From: Hyphomicrobiales bacterium
GTDB taxonomy: Bacteria > Pseudomonadota > Alphaproteobacteria > Rhizobiales > Rhizobiaceae
DNA: 64,000 nucleotides
NCBI GenBank assembly: GCA_900469615.1
Contig: UBYA01000011.1
Location: forward strand, 372,001-436,000
Direction: 5' to 3'
Part shown: one piece after another, positions 29,298 to 38,486 of the stretch
Layout of the letters: each line of letters begins with the position of its first letter
Numbering within the stretch: position 1 is the stretch's first letter
The notes under the pieces: model-generated
Database searches by the model: none
What the model saw: only the letters and a program-made list of their open reading frames with translations
What the model was told of the DNA's origin: nothing
Made by a program: the position numbers and the translations under genes

Positions 29298-30005
29298 ATG
29301 GACAAGACAATCGCGAGCACGGCGGCTGCCGTCTCGGACATCGGCGATGGCGCGACCGTCATGATCGGCGGTTTTGGCGGCTCCGGCGCGCCGATCGAAC
29401 TCATTCATGCGCTGATCGACAAAGGCCCGAAGAACCTGACCGTCATCAACAACAATGCCGGCAACGGGCGCATCGGCATTGCCGCGATGATCGATGCCGG
29501 CATGGTCAGGAAGATGATCTGCTCCTTCCCGCGCTCATCCGATCCACGCGCGTTCACGGACCGCTACCTGGCCGGCGAAATCGAGCTGGAACTGGTGCCC
29601 CAGGGGACTCTCGCCGAACGCATCCGGGCTGGCGGTGCGGGCATTCCGGCTTTCTACACGCCGACTGCCTATGGCACCGAACTCGCCAACGGCAAGGTCA
29701 TCGCGGAATTCGATGGCCGCCACTATGTTCAGGAGCGCTGGCTCAAGGCCGATTTTGCCATCGTCAAGGCGCAAGTCGGCGATGTGCAGGGCAATCTCAT
29801 CTACAACAAGGCCGGTCGCAACTTTAATCCGCTGATGTGCATGGCCGCGACCAGGACGATCGCGCAGGTCTCGAAAATCGTCGCCGCCGGCGAACTCGAC
29901 CCCGAGCACATCGTTACTCCCGGCATCTTCGTCGACGGCGTCGTAGAAGTCGCCGATCCGCAACAGGAAGAAAATCTTATCCGAGCCGGAGTGGCATACG
30001 CATGA
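29298..30005 (+). CDS. pcaI: 3-oxoadipate CoA-transferase subunit A
   Basis: Alpha subunit (235 aa) of beta-ketoadipate:succinyl-CoA transferase, which makes beta-ketoadipyl-CoA. The family I CoA-transferase glycine loop GGFGGSGAP is near residues 24-32, with NNNAGNGRIG after it. The ATG at 29298 has GGGAGA upstream; the longer frame would extend through the promoter. It ends in an ATGA overlap with pcaJ. First gene of pcaIJF. Confidence 0.94.
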   Translation: MDKTIASTAAAVSDIGDGATVMIGGFGGSGAPIELIHALIDKGPKNLTVINNNAGNGRIGIAAMIDAGMVRKMICSFPRSSDPRAFTDRYLAGEIELELVPQGTLAERIRAGGAGIPAFYTPTAYGTELANGKVIAEFDGRHYVQERWLKADFAIVKAQVGDVQGNLIYNKAGRNFNPLMCMAATRTIAQVSKIVAAGELDPEHIVTPGIFVDGVVEVADPQQEENLIRAGVAYA

Positions 30006-30691
30006 CCATCGATACACGCGAAGACATCAAGCTCTCCAACGCCCAGATCGCCTGGCGCGCGGCGCAGGACATCCAGGACGGCGCCTATGTTAACCTCGGC
30101 ATCGGCTTTCCGGAAATGGTCGCCCGCTACCAGCCTCCGGGCCGTCAGGCAATCTTCCACACCGAAAACGGCATCCTGAACTTCGGCGAGCCGCCGGCGG
30201 AGGGCGAGGAAGATTGGGACCTGATCAACGCCGGCAAGAAGGCCGTGACGCTGAAGCCCGGCGCCTCCTTTTTCCATCACGCCGACAGTTTCGCCATGGT
30301 GCGCGGCGGCCATCTGGATGTCGCCATCCTCGGCGCCTATCAGGTAGCGCAGAATGGCGACCTCGCCAACTGGCGCGTCGGCTCCAAGGGCGTGCCCGCC
30401 GTCGGCGGCGCCATGGACCTGGTGCACGGCGCCAAGCAGGTTTTCGTCATCACCGAACATGTGACCAAGGACGGCAAGCCGAAGCTGGTGGAGGCCTGCA
30501 CCTTCCCGCTGACCGGCGTCGGCTGCATCACCCGCGTCTATACGAGCCATGCGGTCATCGACATCGCCAAGGAAGGCTTCGTGGTGCGCGAGAAACTCGC
30601 TGCCATGACGATGGACGAACTGCAGGCGATGACCGGCGCGCCGCTCCATACGGACCGCCCCGTTGCGGACCTCATCGTGCCGACGCTCTAA
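30002..30691 (+). CDS. pcaJ: 3-oxoadipate CoA-transferase subunit B
   Basis: Beta subunit (229 aa) of the 3-oxoadipate CoA-transferase. It carries the active-site glutamate in the motif HTENGILNFGEPP and the GGHLDVAILGAYQV segment of family I enzymes. The start overlaps the pcaI stop by four bases (ATGA), so the subunits are made in equal amounts. The stop codon lies inside the left arm of an inverted repeat that precedes pcaF. Confidence 0.94.
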   Translation: MTIDTREDIKLSNAQIAWRAAQDIQDGAYVNLGIGFPEMVARYQPPGRQAIFHTENGILNFGEPPAEGEEDWDLINAGKKAVTLKPGASFFHHADSFAMVRGGHLDVAILGAYQVAQNGDLANWRVGSKGVPAVGGAMDLVHGAKQVFVITEHVTKDGKPKLVEACTFPLTGVGCITRVYTSHAVIDIAKEGFVVREKLAAMTMDELQAMTGAPLHTDRPVADLIVPTL

Positions 30692-30730
30692 AGCATGTTG
30701 CGATCTTTCAGATTCGCCCGATATGCTTTA
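30689..30730 (+). repeat. 8-bp inverted repeat between pcaJ and pcaF
   Basis: TAAAGCAT (30689-30696) and ATGCTTTA (30723-30730) are perfect complements separated by 26 bp, starting exactly at the pcaJ stop codon. It may be a small degenerate repeat element or a weak processing hairpin. The 112-bp gap it occupies is the only long gap in pcaIJF. Confidence 0.45.
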
Positions 30731-30803
30731 AGCTTATAATAATTCGCAGGTCGTTATCGCAATCGCCGTACATGTTTGCGCGACACGCAGTAGGGAGAAG
30801 ACC

Positions 30804-32009
30804 ATGACCGACGCCTTCATCTGTGACTATATCCGTACCCCGATCGGCCGCTTTGGCGGATCGCTCTCCTCCGTCCGCGCCGACGACCTTGGCGCCGTGC
30901 CGCTGAAGGCGCTGATCGAGCGCAACGGCTCGGTCGACTGGGAAGCCGTCGACGACGTGATCTATGGCTGCGCCAACCAGGCGGGCGAGGACAATCGCAA
31001 CGTCGCGCGCATGGCAAGCCTGCTTGCCGGCCTGCCGATTGCGGCTGCCGGCACGACGATCAACCGGCTTTGCGGCTCGGGCATGGATGCCATCATCGCT
31101 GCCGCTCGCGCCATTCGCGCCGGCGAGGCCGATCTGATGATCGCCGGCGGCGTCGAGAGCATGTCGCGCGCGCCCTTCGTCATGCCGAAGGCCGAAAGCG
31201 CTTTTTCGCGCAACGCCGAAATCTACGACACCACCATCGGCTGGCGCTTCATCAATCCGGTGATGAAAAAGCAGTATGGCGTCGATTCCATGCCGGAGAC
31301 CGGCGAGAACGTCGCCGAAGACTACAAGGTCAGCCGCGAGGATCAGGATGCCTTTGCCGTCCGCTCGCAGGCGAAGGCCGCCGCCGCACAGGAGAACGGC
31401 CGGCTTGCCAAGGAAATCACGCCAGTCACGATTCCGCAGCGCAAGGGCGATCCGGTCGTCGTCGGCAAGGACGAGCATCCGCGCGCGACCTCGATGGAAG
31501 CGCTAGCCAAGCTCGGCACACCCTTCAAGAAGGAAGGCGGTACGGTGACGGCCGGCAACGCATCCGGCGTCAACGATGGCGCCGCCGCCCTCATCATCGC
31601 CTCCGAAGCGGCTGCGAAGAAATACGGCCTGACGCCGATCGCGCGCATTCTCGGCGGTGCGGCTGCCGGCGTCGCCCCGCGCATCATGGGCATCGGCCCA
31701 GTTCCCGCCTCGCGCAAGCTGATGGCCCGGCTCGGCATGCGCCAGGAACAGTTCGACGTCATCGAACTCAACGAAGCCTTCGCCTCGCAGGGGCTTGCCG
31801 TGCTGCGCGAACTCGGCATTGCCGGTGACGACGCACGCGTCAATCGCAATGGCGGCGCCATCGCGCTCGGCCATCCCCTCGGCATGTCCGGCGCGCGCAT
31901 CACCGGCACCGCTGCGCTTGAGTTGAAGGAAACCGGCGGCCGCTATTCGCTGTCGACCATGTGCATCGGCGTCGGCCAGGGCATTGCCATCGCCCTCGAA
32001 CGGGTCTGA
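30804..32009 (+). CDS. pcaF: Beta-ketoadipyl-CoA thiolase
   Basis: Last step of the beta-ketoadipate pathway: cleaves beta-ketoadipyl-CoA with CoA to succinyl-CoA and acetyl-CoA. The 401-aa thiolase has the nucleophile C90 in NRLCGSG, the His in NGGAIALGHPLGMSGAR and the second Cys in STMCIGVGQG. GGGAGAAG precedes the ATG. It is probably co-transcribed with pcaIJ, although the 112-bp gap could hold a second promoter. Confidence 0.94.
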   Translation: MTDAFICDYIRTPIGRFGGSLSSVRADDLGAVPLKALIERNGSVDWEAVDDVIYGCANQAGEDNRNVARMASLLAGLPIAAAGTTINRLCGSGMDAIIAAARAIRAGEADLMIAGGVESMSRAPFVMPKAESAFSRNAEIYDTTIGWRFINPVMKKQYGVDSMPETGENVAEDYKVSREDQDAFAVRSQAKAAAAQENGRLAKEITPVTIPQRKGDPVVVGKDEHPRATSMEALAKLGTPFKKEGGTVTAGNASGVNDGAAALIIASEAAAKKYGLTPIARILGGAAAGVAPRIMGIGPVPASRKLMARLGMRQEQFDVIELNEAFASQGLAVLRELGIAGDDARVNRNGGAIALGHPLGMSGARITGTAALELKETGGRYSLSTMCIGVGQGIAIALERV

Positions 32010-32024
32010 CCTCCGGGTCATATA

Positions 32025-32051
32025 GGTCCGCCGCCACATGGGTGGCGGACC
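32025..32051 (+). terminator. Hairpin downstream of pcaF
   Basis: CCGCCAC (32031-32037) pairs with GTGGCGG (32042-32048) around an ATGG loop, with further complementarity outside. It starts 16 bp after the pcaF stop. There is no T-run, so it may be a factor-dependent end or an mRNA 3' end hairpin. Confidence 0.4.
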
Positions 32052-32163
32052 ACGCCTGCCGGCAAGCCGCAAAGACCGGCTCCATCAAGTCGGCAATTAC
32101 AGATTGCGAGCGGGAACGGCAGACGCTCTGGCGCGTTTTCCTGCTGCTCAGTGGGATCTATTC

Positions 32164-34485
32164 ATGCCGTCACGCCAGAAATTCCTAAAATCGTTTCCTT
32201 CAGCCGCTTTCATCATTCTCATTACCTTCATCCTGTCGCTGTCGATCGCGCAAACCGCCTTTGCCGCCGAGGGGCAGAAGGCCAGCCATCCGTCGGAAGG
32301 GCTATTCCTGGTCCAGATCGTTCTGCTGGTGGTATCGGGCAGATTGCTCGGCGAATTGATGGTGCGGATCGGACAGCCCTCGATCATGGGCCAGATCATC
32401 GCCGGCATCATTCTCGGCCCTTCTCTTCTGGGTCTCGCTTTCCCGCATGCGCAGGCAAGCCTCTTTCCCTCGAACGAGGCGCAAAAGAGCATGGCCGATG
32501 CGGTCGGTCAGCTCGGCATCCTCTTCCTCCTGCTGCTGGCCGGCATGGAAACCGATCTGGGCCTGGCGAAGCGCCTGCGCAAATCCGCAGCCGGCGTGTC
32601 GCTGACGGGCATCGTCATTCCCTTCGCAGCAGGCTTTGCCCTGGGCGAACTTCTTCCCGACGCCCTGCTTCCCGATCCCGAAAAGCGGCTGGTCACATCG
32701 CTTTTTCTCGGCACCGCGCTTTCCATCTCCTCGGTGAAGATCGTCGCCTCCGTCGTCCGCGAGATGGACTTCATGCGCAGGAACATCGGTCAGCTGATCG
32801 TCGCTTCCGCGATCATCGACGATACCGTGGGCTGGGTAATCATCGCCATAACCTTCGGCCTTGCCGAAAAGGGAATGGTCGACCTTCCGACACTGGCAGC
32901 CAGCGTCATCGGCACGCTGGCCTTCATGGCCGTCAGCTTCACGGTCGGCCGGCGGATCGTTTTCGAAATCATCCGCTGGACCAACGACAATTTTCGCAGC
33001 GACCTGCCCGTGCTCAGCGCCATCATAGCGATCATGGGCACGATGGCGATCATCACCAATCTCATCGGAGTTCATACGGTGCTCGGCGCCTTTGTCGCGG
33101 GCATTCTCGTCGGCGAATCTCCGATCCTCACCCGCCAGATCGATGTCCAGCTCCGTGCCCTGACGACAGCGCTGTTCATGCCCGTCTTCTTCGGGCTGAC
33201 CGGCCTGCAGACCGATCTGACCGTACTTGCCGATCCCTCTATCCTGCTGCTGACAGCCGCTGTCGTGCTGATTGCAAGCATCGGCAAGTTCGGAGGAGCC
33301 TTTGCCGCCGCCAAGATCAGCGGCTACTCGGCATCGGAAGCTCTGGCGCTCGGTTGCGGCATGAACGCCAGGGGCTCGACGGAAGTGATCGTCGCGACCA
33401 TTGGCCTCTCCGTAGGCGTGCTGGACGAGAAGCTGTTCTCCGTCATCGTCGCCATGGCGGTCATCACCACGATGGCGATGCCGCCGACGCTTCGCTGGGC
33501 GCTGGCCCGCCTGCCGCTGCGCGAAGAGGAACGCGACCGGCTCGAGCGCGAGCAATTCGAAAGAGAAAGCTTCCTGGCAAATTTCGAGCGCATTCTACTG
33601 GCGGTCGATGGTTCGCAAAGCAGCCGTCTTGCAACCTGGATCGCCGCCTTCTTTGCCGCAACGCACAAGATGCCGGTCACCGTTCTCGACGTGAGGGAAG
33701 CCGATGATGCCAGGGAGAATGCGGAGACACCGGCGCGATCGTCCTCCCAGGCGCGAACGGTGGCTGACGATCTCCGGCAATGCGCAACGGATCTGCTGTC
33801 ATCGGCGCCGCCTGAGAAAAACATGGCGGCGCAAGGCGATATCCACGTTACGATCCGGGAGAAGGACGACAAGATCGAAGCGGTGCTGGACGATGTATCG
33901 GGCACCGGCCACGACCTTCTGTTCACCGGTATAGAACCCTCCATGGGCGACGACGGCCGCTTCAGCGCGCCCTTGCAGACCATGACCTCCGCCTTCCAGG
34001 GAACGTCGGCTATCGTGACAGCGCGCGGACCGCTTCCGGAGCGCCCTCAGGATCTGCGAATCCTGCTGCCCGTCAGCGGGACGGAGCGATCCGTTCGCGC
34101 GGCGGAGTTCGGGCTTTCCATGGCCAAGGCGGCCGGCGTGCATTGCACCCTCCTGCTGATCGTCGAGCCACGGCAGGTCAGCGCCCTTCCGCGCATCAGC
34201 GATCGCGACAACGACCAACGGGACGTTTTGAACAAGGTCGGGGCAATCGCGGACTATTACGGCGTAGAGCTGAAGAAGGTCGTCCAGCAGGGGCCATCTC
34301 CCGAATTGTCGATCCTGCGGCATGCACGCGGCGGACAATATAATCTGATCGTGCTCGGGGTGAGCAAGCGCGCCAGCGGCAGCCTCTCCTATGGCAGCGT
34401 GGCCGATACCTTGCTGCAGACGGCCGACAGATCCTGCATTTTCATCGAAACCGATCTGGCGAACGCTCCGGCGGTCACGAATTGA
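32164..34485 (+). CDS. CPA2-type cation/proton antiporter with C-terminal universal-stress-like domains
   Basis: Inner-membrane monovalent cation:H+ antiporter, 773 aa. After an N-terminal hydrophobic segment (about residues 10-33, ending AFAAEG), about twelve helices follow. Recognisable segments are GQPSIMGQIIAGIILGPSLL, LIVASAIIDDTVGW (the ion-binding DD pair) and GCGMNARGSTEVIVATIGL. From about residue 475 two universal-stress-like domains follow (FERILLAVDGSQSSRLATWI and LRILLPVSGTERSVRAAEFG), the second ending in a USP-type GxSxRxSGSLxYGSV motif. Such fusions may link ion transport to nucleotide or stress sensing. The ATG at 32164 is chosen over a longer frame that lacks signal character. 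It converges with the SnoaL-like gene, overlapping by 11 bp. Confidence 0.86.
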   Translation: MPSRQKFLKSFPSAAFIILITFILSLSIAQTAFAAEGQKASHPSEGLFLVQIVLLVVSGRLLGELMVRIGQPSIMGQIIAGIILGPSLLGLAFPHAQASLFPSNEAQKSMADAVGQLGILFLLLLAGMETDLGLAKRLRKSAAGVSLTGIVIPFAAGFALGELLPDALLPDPEKRLVTSLFLGTALSISSVKIVASVVREMDFMRRNIGQLIVASAIIDDTVGWVIIAITFGLAEKGMVDLPTLAASVIGTLAFMAVSFTVGRRIVFEIIRWTNDNFRSDLPVLSAIIAIMGTMAIITNLIGVHTVLGAFVAGILVGESPILTRQIDVQLRALTTALFMPVFFGLTGLQTDLTVLADPSILLLTAAVVLIASIGKFGGAFAAAKISGYSASEALALGCGMNARGSTEVIVATIGLSVGVLDEKLFSVIVAMAVITTMAMPPTLRWALARLPLREEERDRLEREQFERESFLANFERILLAVDGSQSSRLATWIAAFFAATHKMPVTVLDVREADDARENAETPARSSSQARTVADDLRQCATDLLSSAPPEKNMAAQGDIHVTIREKDDKIEAVLDDVSGTGHDLLFTGIEPSMGDDGRFSAPLQTMTSAFQGTSAIVTARGPLPERPQDLRILLPVSGTERSVRAAEFGLSMAKAAGVHCTLLLIVEPRQVSALPRISDRDNDQRDVLNKVGAIADYYGVELKKVVQQGPSPELSILRHARGGQYNLIVLGVSKRASGSLSYGSVADTLLQTADRSCIFIETDLANAPAVTN

Positions 34486-34867
34486 GCTGGGCTGCGATCG
34501 CAGCCTTGTCTATGATCGACCAGACGCTGCGGATCCGCCCATCCACAAACTCATAGAAGACGTTCTCGGCAAACTGCACCCTCCTGCCGTTTACGGGCAT
34601 GCCGAACAAGGCACCCTTCGGCGTACAATCGAACTGCAGCCGGCTTGCGATGCGTGGCGGTTCGCAAATCAGCAGCCGGATATCGAAATGGAGATCGGGA
34701 ATGGCGCGAAAATCGCCTTCGAGCATTTCGCGGTAGCCCGATAACCCGACAAAATCGCCGTTGTAGTGAACGTCTTGGTGGACATAGCTGCCAAGGTTCT
34801 GCCAGTCCTGCCCGTTCAGGCAGGCAATATAGCCGCGATAGATGTCGGACAGGTCGACGCTAGCCAT
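34475..34867 (-). CDS. SnoaL/NTF2-like protein (ester cyclase family)
   Basis: Small soluble protein of 130 aa with the NTF2-like alpha+beta cone fold typical of the SnoaL-type ester cyclase family: an N-terminal helix pair (DIYRGYIACLNGQDWQNL), YVHQDVHYNGDFVGLSGYREML, and a C-terminal FAENVFYEFVDGRIRSVWSIID. Function is unknown; family members include cyclases, isomerases and non-enzymatic ligand binders. GAAGG lies 8 nt before the ATG. The 3' ends of this gene and the antiporter gene overlap. Confidence 0.75.
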   Translation of the reverse strand: MASVDLSDIYRGYIACLNGQDWQNLGSYVHQDVHYNGDFVGLSGYREMLEGDFRAIPDLHFDIRLLICEPPRIASRLQFDCTPKGALFGMPVNGRRVQFAENVFYEFVDGRIRSVWSIIDKAAIAAQLNS

Positions 34868-34889
34868 TCATACTGCCTTCGGCCAAGGT

Positions 34890-36914
34890 TCAGGCCGATG
34901 CCTGCAAACGGGGCCTGCCCGCTTGCCTCATCGCGATCGGATGCTTCAGAGGCGGCGCCGGCCGGCCGATATGATATCCCTGGACCGCATCGATGCCAAA
35001 GGATTTGACGAGATCGAGCTGCTTCTCATTCTCGACCCCTTCGACAAGGATGCGATGCCCGCGATTGCGCACCAGGCCAATAATGTCTTCGAGAAGAACC
35101 TTGGCGCCCTCGTTGTCCGCGGCATCGTGGAGGAACGACTTGTCGATCTTGACGGTCTCGAAATCCATCAGGCGAAGCCAGGACAACCCGGCAAAGCCTG
35201 TGCCGAAATCGTCCAGCCAGAATTTGATGCCGAGCTTCTTCAGATCCTGGATGCTGTCGAGCACATCGGGGCGTATCTCCATGTCGACGCCTTCGGTGAT
35301 CTCGAACGCGATCCTGTGCCCCGAAACGCCCGTTTCAGCCAATATGCCGGCAACTTGCGCCGCAAAGCCCGGAGCCCGCAACTGGATCGGAGACACATTG
35401 ATGCTCACCGTGTCGACGATATCGCGGAACAGCAGTTCGCAACACGCGCGCCTGATCGCCCAGTAACCGAGCTCGATAATGGCGCCGGTGCGCTCCGCGA
35501 TCGGGATGAAGACCGCAGGAGAGGAACTCGACCCATCGAGCAATTGCAGGCGCATCAAGGCCTCATAAGCACCGATCTCGCCTGTCTCAAGATACAGGAT
35601 CGGCTGATAAACCAGCGAGACGAGGTTCTGCTGGACCGCGATCTTCAGGATCGCCGCGATGTTTTCGCTGGCATCGCCGCCCGGCAACTCGTTCGGATCG
35701 AACAGCCGGGCGCAGTTGCGACCGCTGGCCTTGGCGGAATAAAGAGCGCGGTCGGCTTCATTGATGACGTTTTCCAGCTTGGTGCCGGCCACGTCCCTGA
35801 CAACGGTCGCCCCAACGCTCACGGTGACATGCCGGAAGCCGTCGAGGCGCTGCGCGTGAACGATATCGAGATCTTCGATCCCGTGGCAGATGGCTTCCGC
35901 CAGCGCCAGCGCGTCCGCTCCGCGCTCCAGATCGAGAATGACGATAAACTCCTCGCCGCCATATCGTCCGACGGTCGCGCCCAGGGGAGCGACGATGTCC
36001 GACAGGGCATTGGCGACCGTGACGAGGCAATGGTCGCCTTCCTGATGCCCATAATAATCGTTGTACTTCTTGAAGAAATCGACATCGACCAGCAGCACCG
36101 CAAACGCCACTCCGTCTTCGCGCCAGCGCTCCCAGAATTGCTTCAGCCTTATGTCCGCAGCGCGCCGGTTTTCCATTCCGGTCAGGGAATCGGTAATGGA
36201 CAGGCGCAGAAGGGCTTCTCCCCGCTCCGTCGCCTGACGCTGCTGCAACTCGGCTTCCCTGGCATTGAGGAAAACGTTGAAGCGTTCCTTGTTCAGCTTC
36301 CAATTCACATAGGACGTGAAGACGAAGCAGCAGAGATAGAAGGTCGTAAATGCCAGGCAATAGGCAGGGCTGTAGTGAAATTCGATGAGCGAGAGCAGGA
36401 AGGACGTAAAGATGAGCCCGGACGAAGCGATCGCCAAGCCGAATTCAAGGCTGAAGAACAGGTTGACGCCCATCATGAAGATCGCGCCGAAGGCCGCATA
36501 ATAGGAGAAGGCTTCGGCATTGGCGGTCTGCAGCGCGGGCACGAGCCACACCACGTAGCCCAGGACCACAGCGGCGGCACATGTCGCCTCGAGCTCTCCC
36601 GCCCGACGGCCGCGGGAGAATTGGATCTCCAGAACCAGAAGCGAAGTACCGCCGATGAGGAACCGCGCCGGAATGGTCACGCTCGACACGTCGGGGATGA
36701 AGATCAGGTCCGTTATCAGGAAGAGGACATAGACGGGGACGGCAAGCCACAGGCCGCTGCGAGCCAGGGCACGACGCGCCTCGTTGCTGTAGTTCTTGTA
36801 GAGCGTACGAAGTTCGTCAGCATGGCTCGCCCGGCGGATTTCTCCCCGGCCAAGTTTACCTGCCCCCGACAATCGACGCATGCCCACCATCACCCGAGTT
36901 AGCCGAGACTTCAT
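34890..36914 (-). CDS. Membrane GGDEF-EAL protein (c-di-GMP synthase/phosphodiesterase)
   Basis: Inner-membrane protein of 674 aa with about six hydrophobic segments (54-200) followed by a diguanylate cyclase domain and a c-di-GMP phosphodiesterase domain. The cyclase site is intact as GGEEF (319-323), and the metal Asp in LLVDVDFFKKYND is present. The RxxD inhibitory site is absent just upstream (PLGA). The phosphodiesterase domain has EAL (451-453), NVSPIQL, FEITEG, WLDDFGTG, KIDKSF and LVEGVE, all consistent with activity. The membrane part resembles a MASE-like sensor but I cannot name it. It is divergent from the methyltransferase gene at 37085. Confidence 0.9.
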   Translation of the reverse strand: MKSRLTRVMVGMRRLSGAGKLGRGEIRRASHADELRTLYKNYSNEARRALARSGLWLAVPVYVLFLITDLIFIPDVSSVTIPARFLIGGTSLLVLEIQFSRGRRAGELEATCAAAVVLGYVVWLVPALQTANAEAFSYYAAFGAIFMMGVNLFFSLEFGLAIASSGLIFTSFLLSLIEFHYSPAYCLAFTTFYLCCFVFTSYVNWKLNKERFNVFLNAREAELQQRQATERGEALLRLSITDSLTGMENRRAADIRLKQFWERWREDGVAFAVLLVDVDFFKKYNDYYGHQEGDHCLVTVANALSDIVAPLGATVGRYGGEEFIVILDLERGADALALAEAICHGIEDLDIVHAQRLDGFRHVTVSVGATVVRDVAGTKLENVINEADRALYSAKASGRNCARLFDPNELPGGDASENIAAILKIAVQQNLVSLVYQPILYLETGEIGAYEALMRLQLLDGSSSSPAVFIPIAERTGAIIELGYWAIRRACCELLFRDIVDTVSINVSPIQLRAPGFAAQVAGILAETGVSGHRIAFEITEGVDMEIRPDVLDSIQDLKKLGIKFWLDDFGTGFAGLSWLRLMDFETVKIDKSFLHDAADNEGAKVLLEDIIGLVRNRGHRILVEGVENEKQLDLVKSFGIDAVQGYHIGRPAPPLKHPIAMRQAGRPRLQASA

Positions 36915-37084
36915 GTCACCGCGTTACCTTTGCGCCGCTCGACTGAACAAATCGCCCGCCTCACCTGGCAGCTGACTTGGTCCGTTTGATAGCGACAGCG
37001 TTGCCGCAGTGACATTAACAAAACCATAGCACCCAATTTTTACATGAGATATGGTTTGCATAGTGTTCACGGAATCATTTAAAA

Positions 37085-38116
37085 TTGAAACAATTTCAAA
37101 CTGCTCTAGACGGCTACAGCCTTGTTACCGCGCAGTCCATTTCGGAACATGCGAGATCATCGGGTAACATTCTAACTTCCGACCAGATTAAGGAGGGCGA
37201 AGCAGAGCTAGCCCTCATTCTTTCTTTGACGCAGCAGGGTTTCGAAGCGAACGCCCCCGTTCAAGGCATCATGAAAGCCTTGACGGAACGTCTGCAGGCA
37301 TTGATGAACAAATCGACCCCGCTCGTCTGGACGCATCTTGCCTCCGTCGCGCAGGCTCATCCCGTATCGGCCTTCCTGCTGCAGGATCCCTTGACGCGAT
37401 GGTCCTTCGAGAAACCACGCGGCTATAGCGGCGACGCCTATCTCCTGGATTTCATCTACGAACATCCAAGCGTCGCAGCCCAGGTAAAGGCAGCGTCCGC
37501 GCTCGGCTCCGAAATTTACGATTTCACCCGCAGCGCTCCATCCGCCGTTGCGGTACGCGAGCGGCGGGATCTTCTTGCCGCACATGTCGATGCGGTGGCG
37601 GACGAGACCGACAATGCCGAAATTCTGGCGATCGCGGCGGGCCATCTACGCGAAGCGGAGCTTTCCCAGGCTCTGAAAAACGACAGGCTCAAGCGCTGGG
37701 TTGCGCTCGATCAGGACCCCATCAGCGTCGGGTCTGTGAGCTCGGCCTTCCACGGGAGCCGCGTCGAAGCAGTCAACGGTTCCGTCCGCACGATCCTGGG
37801 GCGGGCGCAAAAGCTCGGCACATTCGATTTCATCTATGCCGCCGGACTTTATGATTACCTTGCCGAAAACGTGGCCGTCCGGCTGACGGAGCGCTGCCTG
37901 CAGATGCTGAAGCCGGGCGGCAAGTTCCTGCTCGCGAATTTCGCCAAGGATATCGGTGTCGAAGGCTATATGGAAACCTTCATGAACTGGCCGCTGATCT
38001 GGCGCACGGACGAGGACGTCCAGGCGATCATCAACAAGGTCCGACACCATCTTGCCGACATTTCCGTGACCCGCGGCGAAAACGGCGGCGTGATATACGC
38101 GGTCCTCACCGTGTAG
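37085..38116 (+). CDS. Atypical class I SAM-dependent methyltransferase, probable TTG start
   Basis: Protein of 343 aa. An N-terminal helical region (about 1-150) is followed by a methyltransferase-like domain. Motif I is unusual, ILAIAAGHLREAEL (180-193), where a GxGxG is expected. The acidic loop VALDQDPISV and a post-motif LKPGGKFLLANF are normal. A stop codon lies 24 bp upstream and the only start before the first internal ATG is a TTG at 37085 with just a weak GGA upstream. Similar proteins are sometimes annotated as 3-hydroxypalmitate methyl ester biosynthesis proteins; I cannot confirm that. It is a single-gene unit ending in a clear terminator. Confidence 0.7.
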   Translation: MKQFQTALDGYSLVTAQSISEHARSSGNILTSDQIKEGEAELALILSLTQQGFEANAPVQGIMKALTERLQALMNKSTPLVWTHLASVAQAHPVSAFLLQDPLTRWSFEKPRGYSGDAYLLDFIYEHPSVAAQVKAASALGSEIYDFTRSAPSAVAVRERRDLLAAHVDAVADETDNAEILAIAAGHLREAELSQALKNDRLKRWVALDQDPISVGSVSSAFHGSRVEAVNGSVRTILGRAQKLGTFDFIYAAGLYDYLAENVAVRLTERCLQMLKPGGKFLLANFAKDIGVEGYMETFMNWPLIWRTDEDVQAIINKVRHHLADISVTRGENGGVIYAVLTV

Positions 38117-38252
38117 CTCGCGACACCGGCTGGTTCGCGCCGCGGCCAGCCGTGTTGAGAACGTCAACCGCCCGCCGCGAACGGCATCGCAGGGGAGAAT
38201 GCCTCACATCCTCCCCTGCAGGGTCCCTCGCGGGACATTCCATCGGTAAGCT

Positions 38253-38301
38253 GCCGCATACGCAATAGACAGGGCGATTCCGTATGCGGCCTTCTTTTTT
38301 T
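38253..38301 (+). terminator. Rho-independent terminator after the methyltransferase gene
   Basis: GCCGCATACG (38253-38262) pairs perfectly with CGTATGCGGC (38281-38290), followed by CTTCTTTTTTT. The loop is 18 nt, longer than usual, but the stem and T-run are clear. It ends transcripts of the gene stopping at 38116. Confidence 0.75.
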
Positions 38302-38355
38302 CGATCATCCATCGGAAGATTGGGCCGATAGATGCATCGAGCGCGAACGGCATTC

Positions 38356-38455
38356 AAAGCTTTTCCGCTTTTCCTCGAATCGCGAAAGCGCTCTATCCTT
38401 TCGCCGTCACGCAATTCCGAACGGAAAACCGCAACGCACTTTTCCTGGAATTGCT
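38356..38455 (-). repeat. Dispersed rhizobial intergenic repeat, copy 2 (inverted)
   Basis: Read on the minus strand it starts AGCAATTCCAGGAAAAGTGC and then follows copy 1 (26022-26120) block by block: GCGGTTTTCCGTTCGGAATTG, AAAGGATAGAGCG, GCGATTCG and a final AAAAGC. It is in opposite orientation to copy 1 and lies just downstream of the DUF1127 gene. Confidence 0.75.
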
Positions 38456-38486
38456 CCGGCCGGTCTCTCGCCTGCACCGCGCCACC

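Larger units (their letters stand above)
38117..38486. other. Intergenic region with hairpins, terminator and dispersed repeat
   Basis: This 370-bp interval between two converging genes contains a 9-bp hairpin (GCAGGGGAG at 38189-38197, CTCCCCTGC at 38211-38219), a terminator (38253-38301) and a dispersed repeat copy (38356-38455). No gene is visible. Confidence 0.6.
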
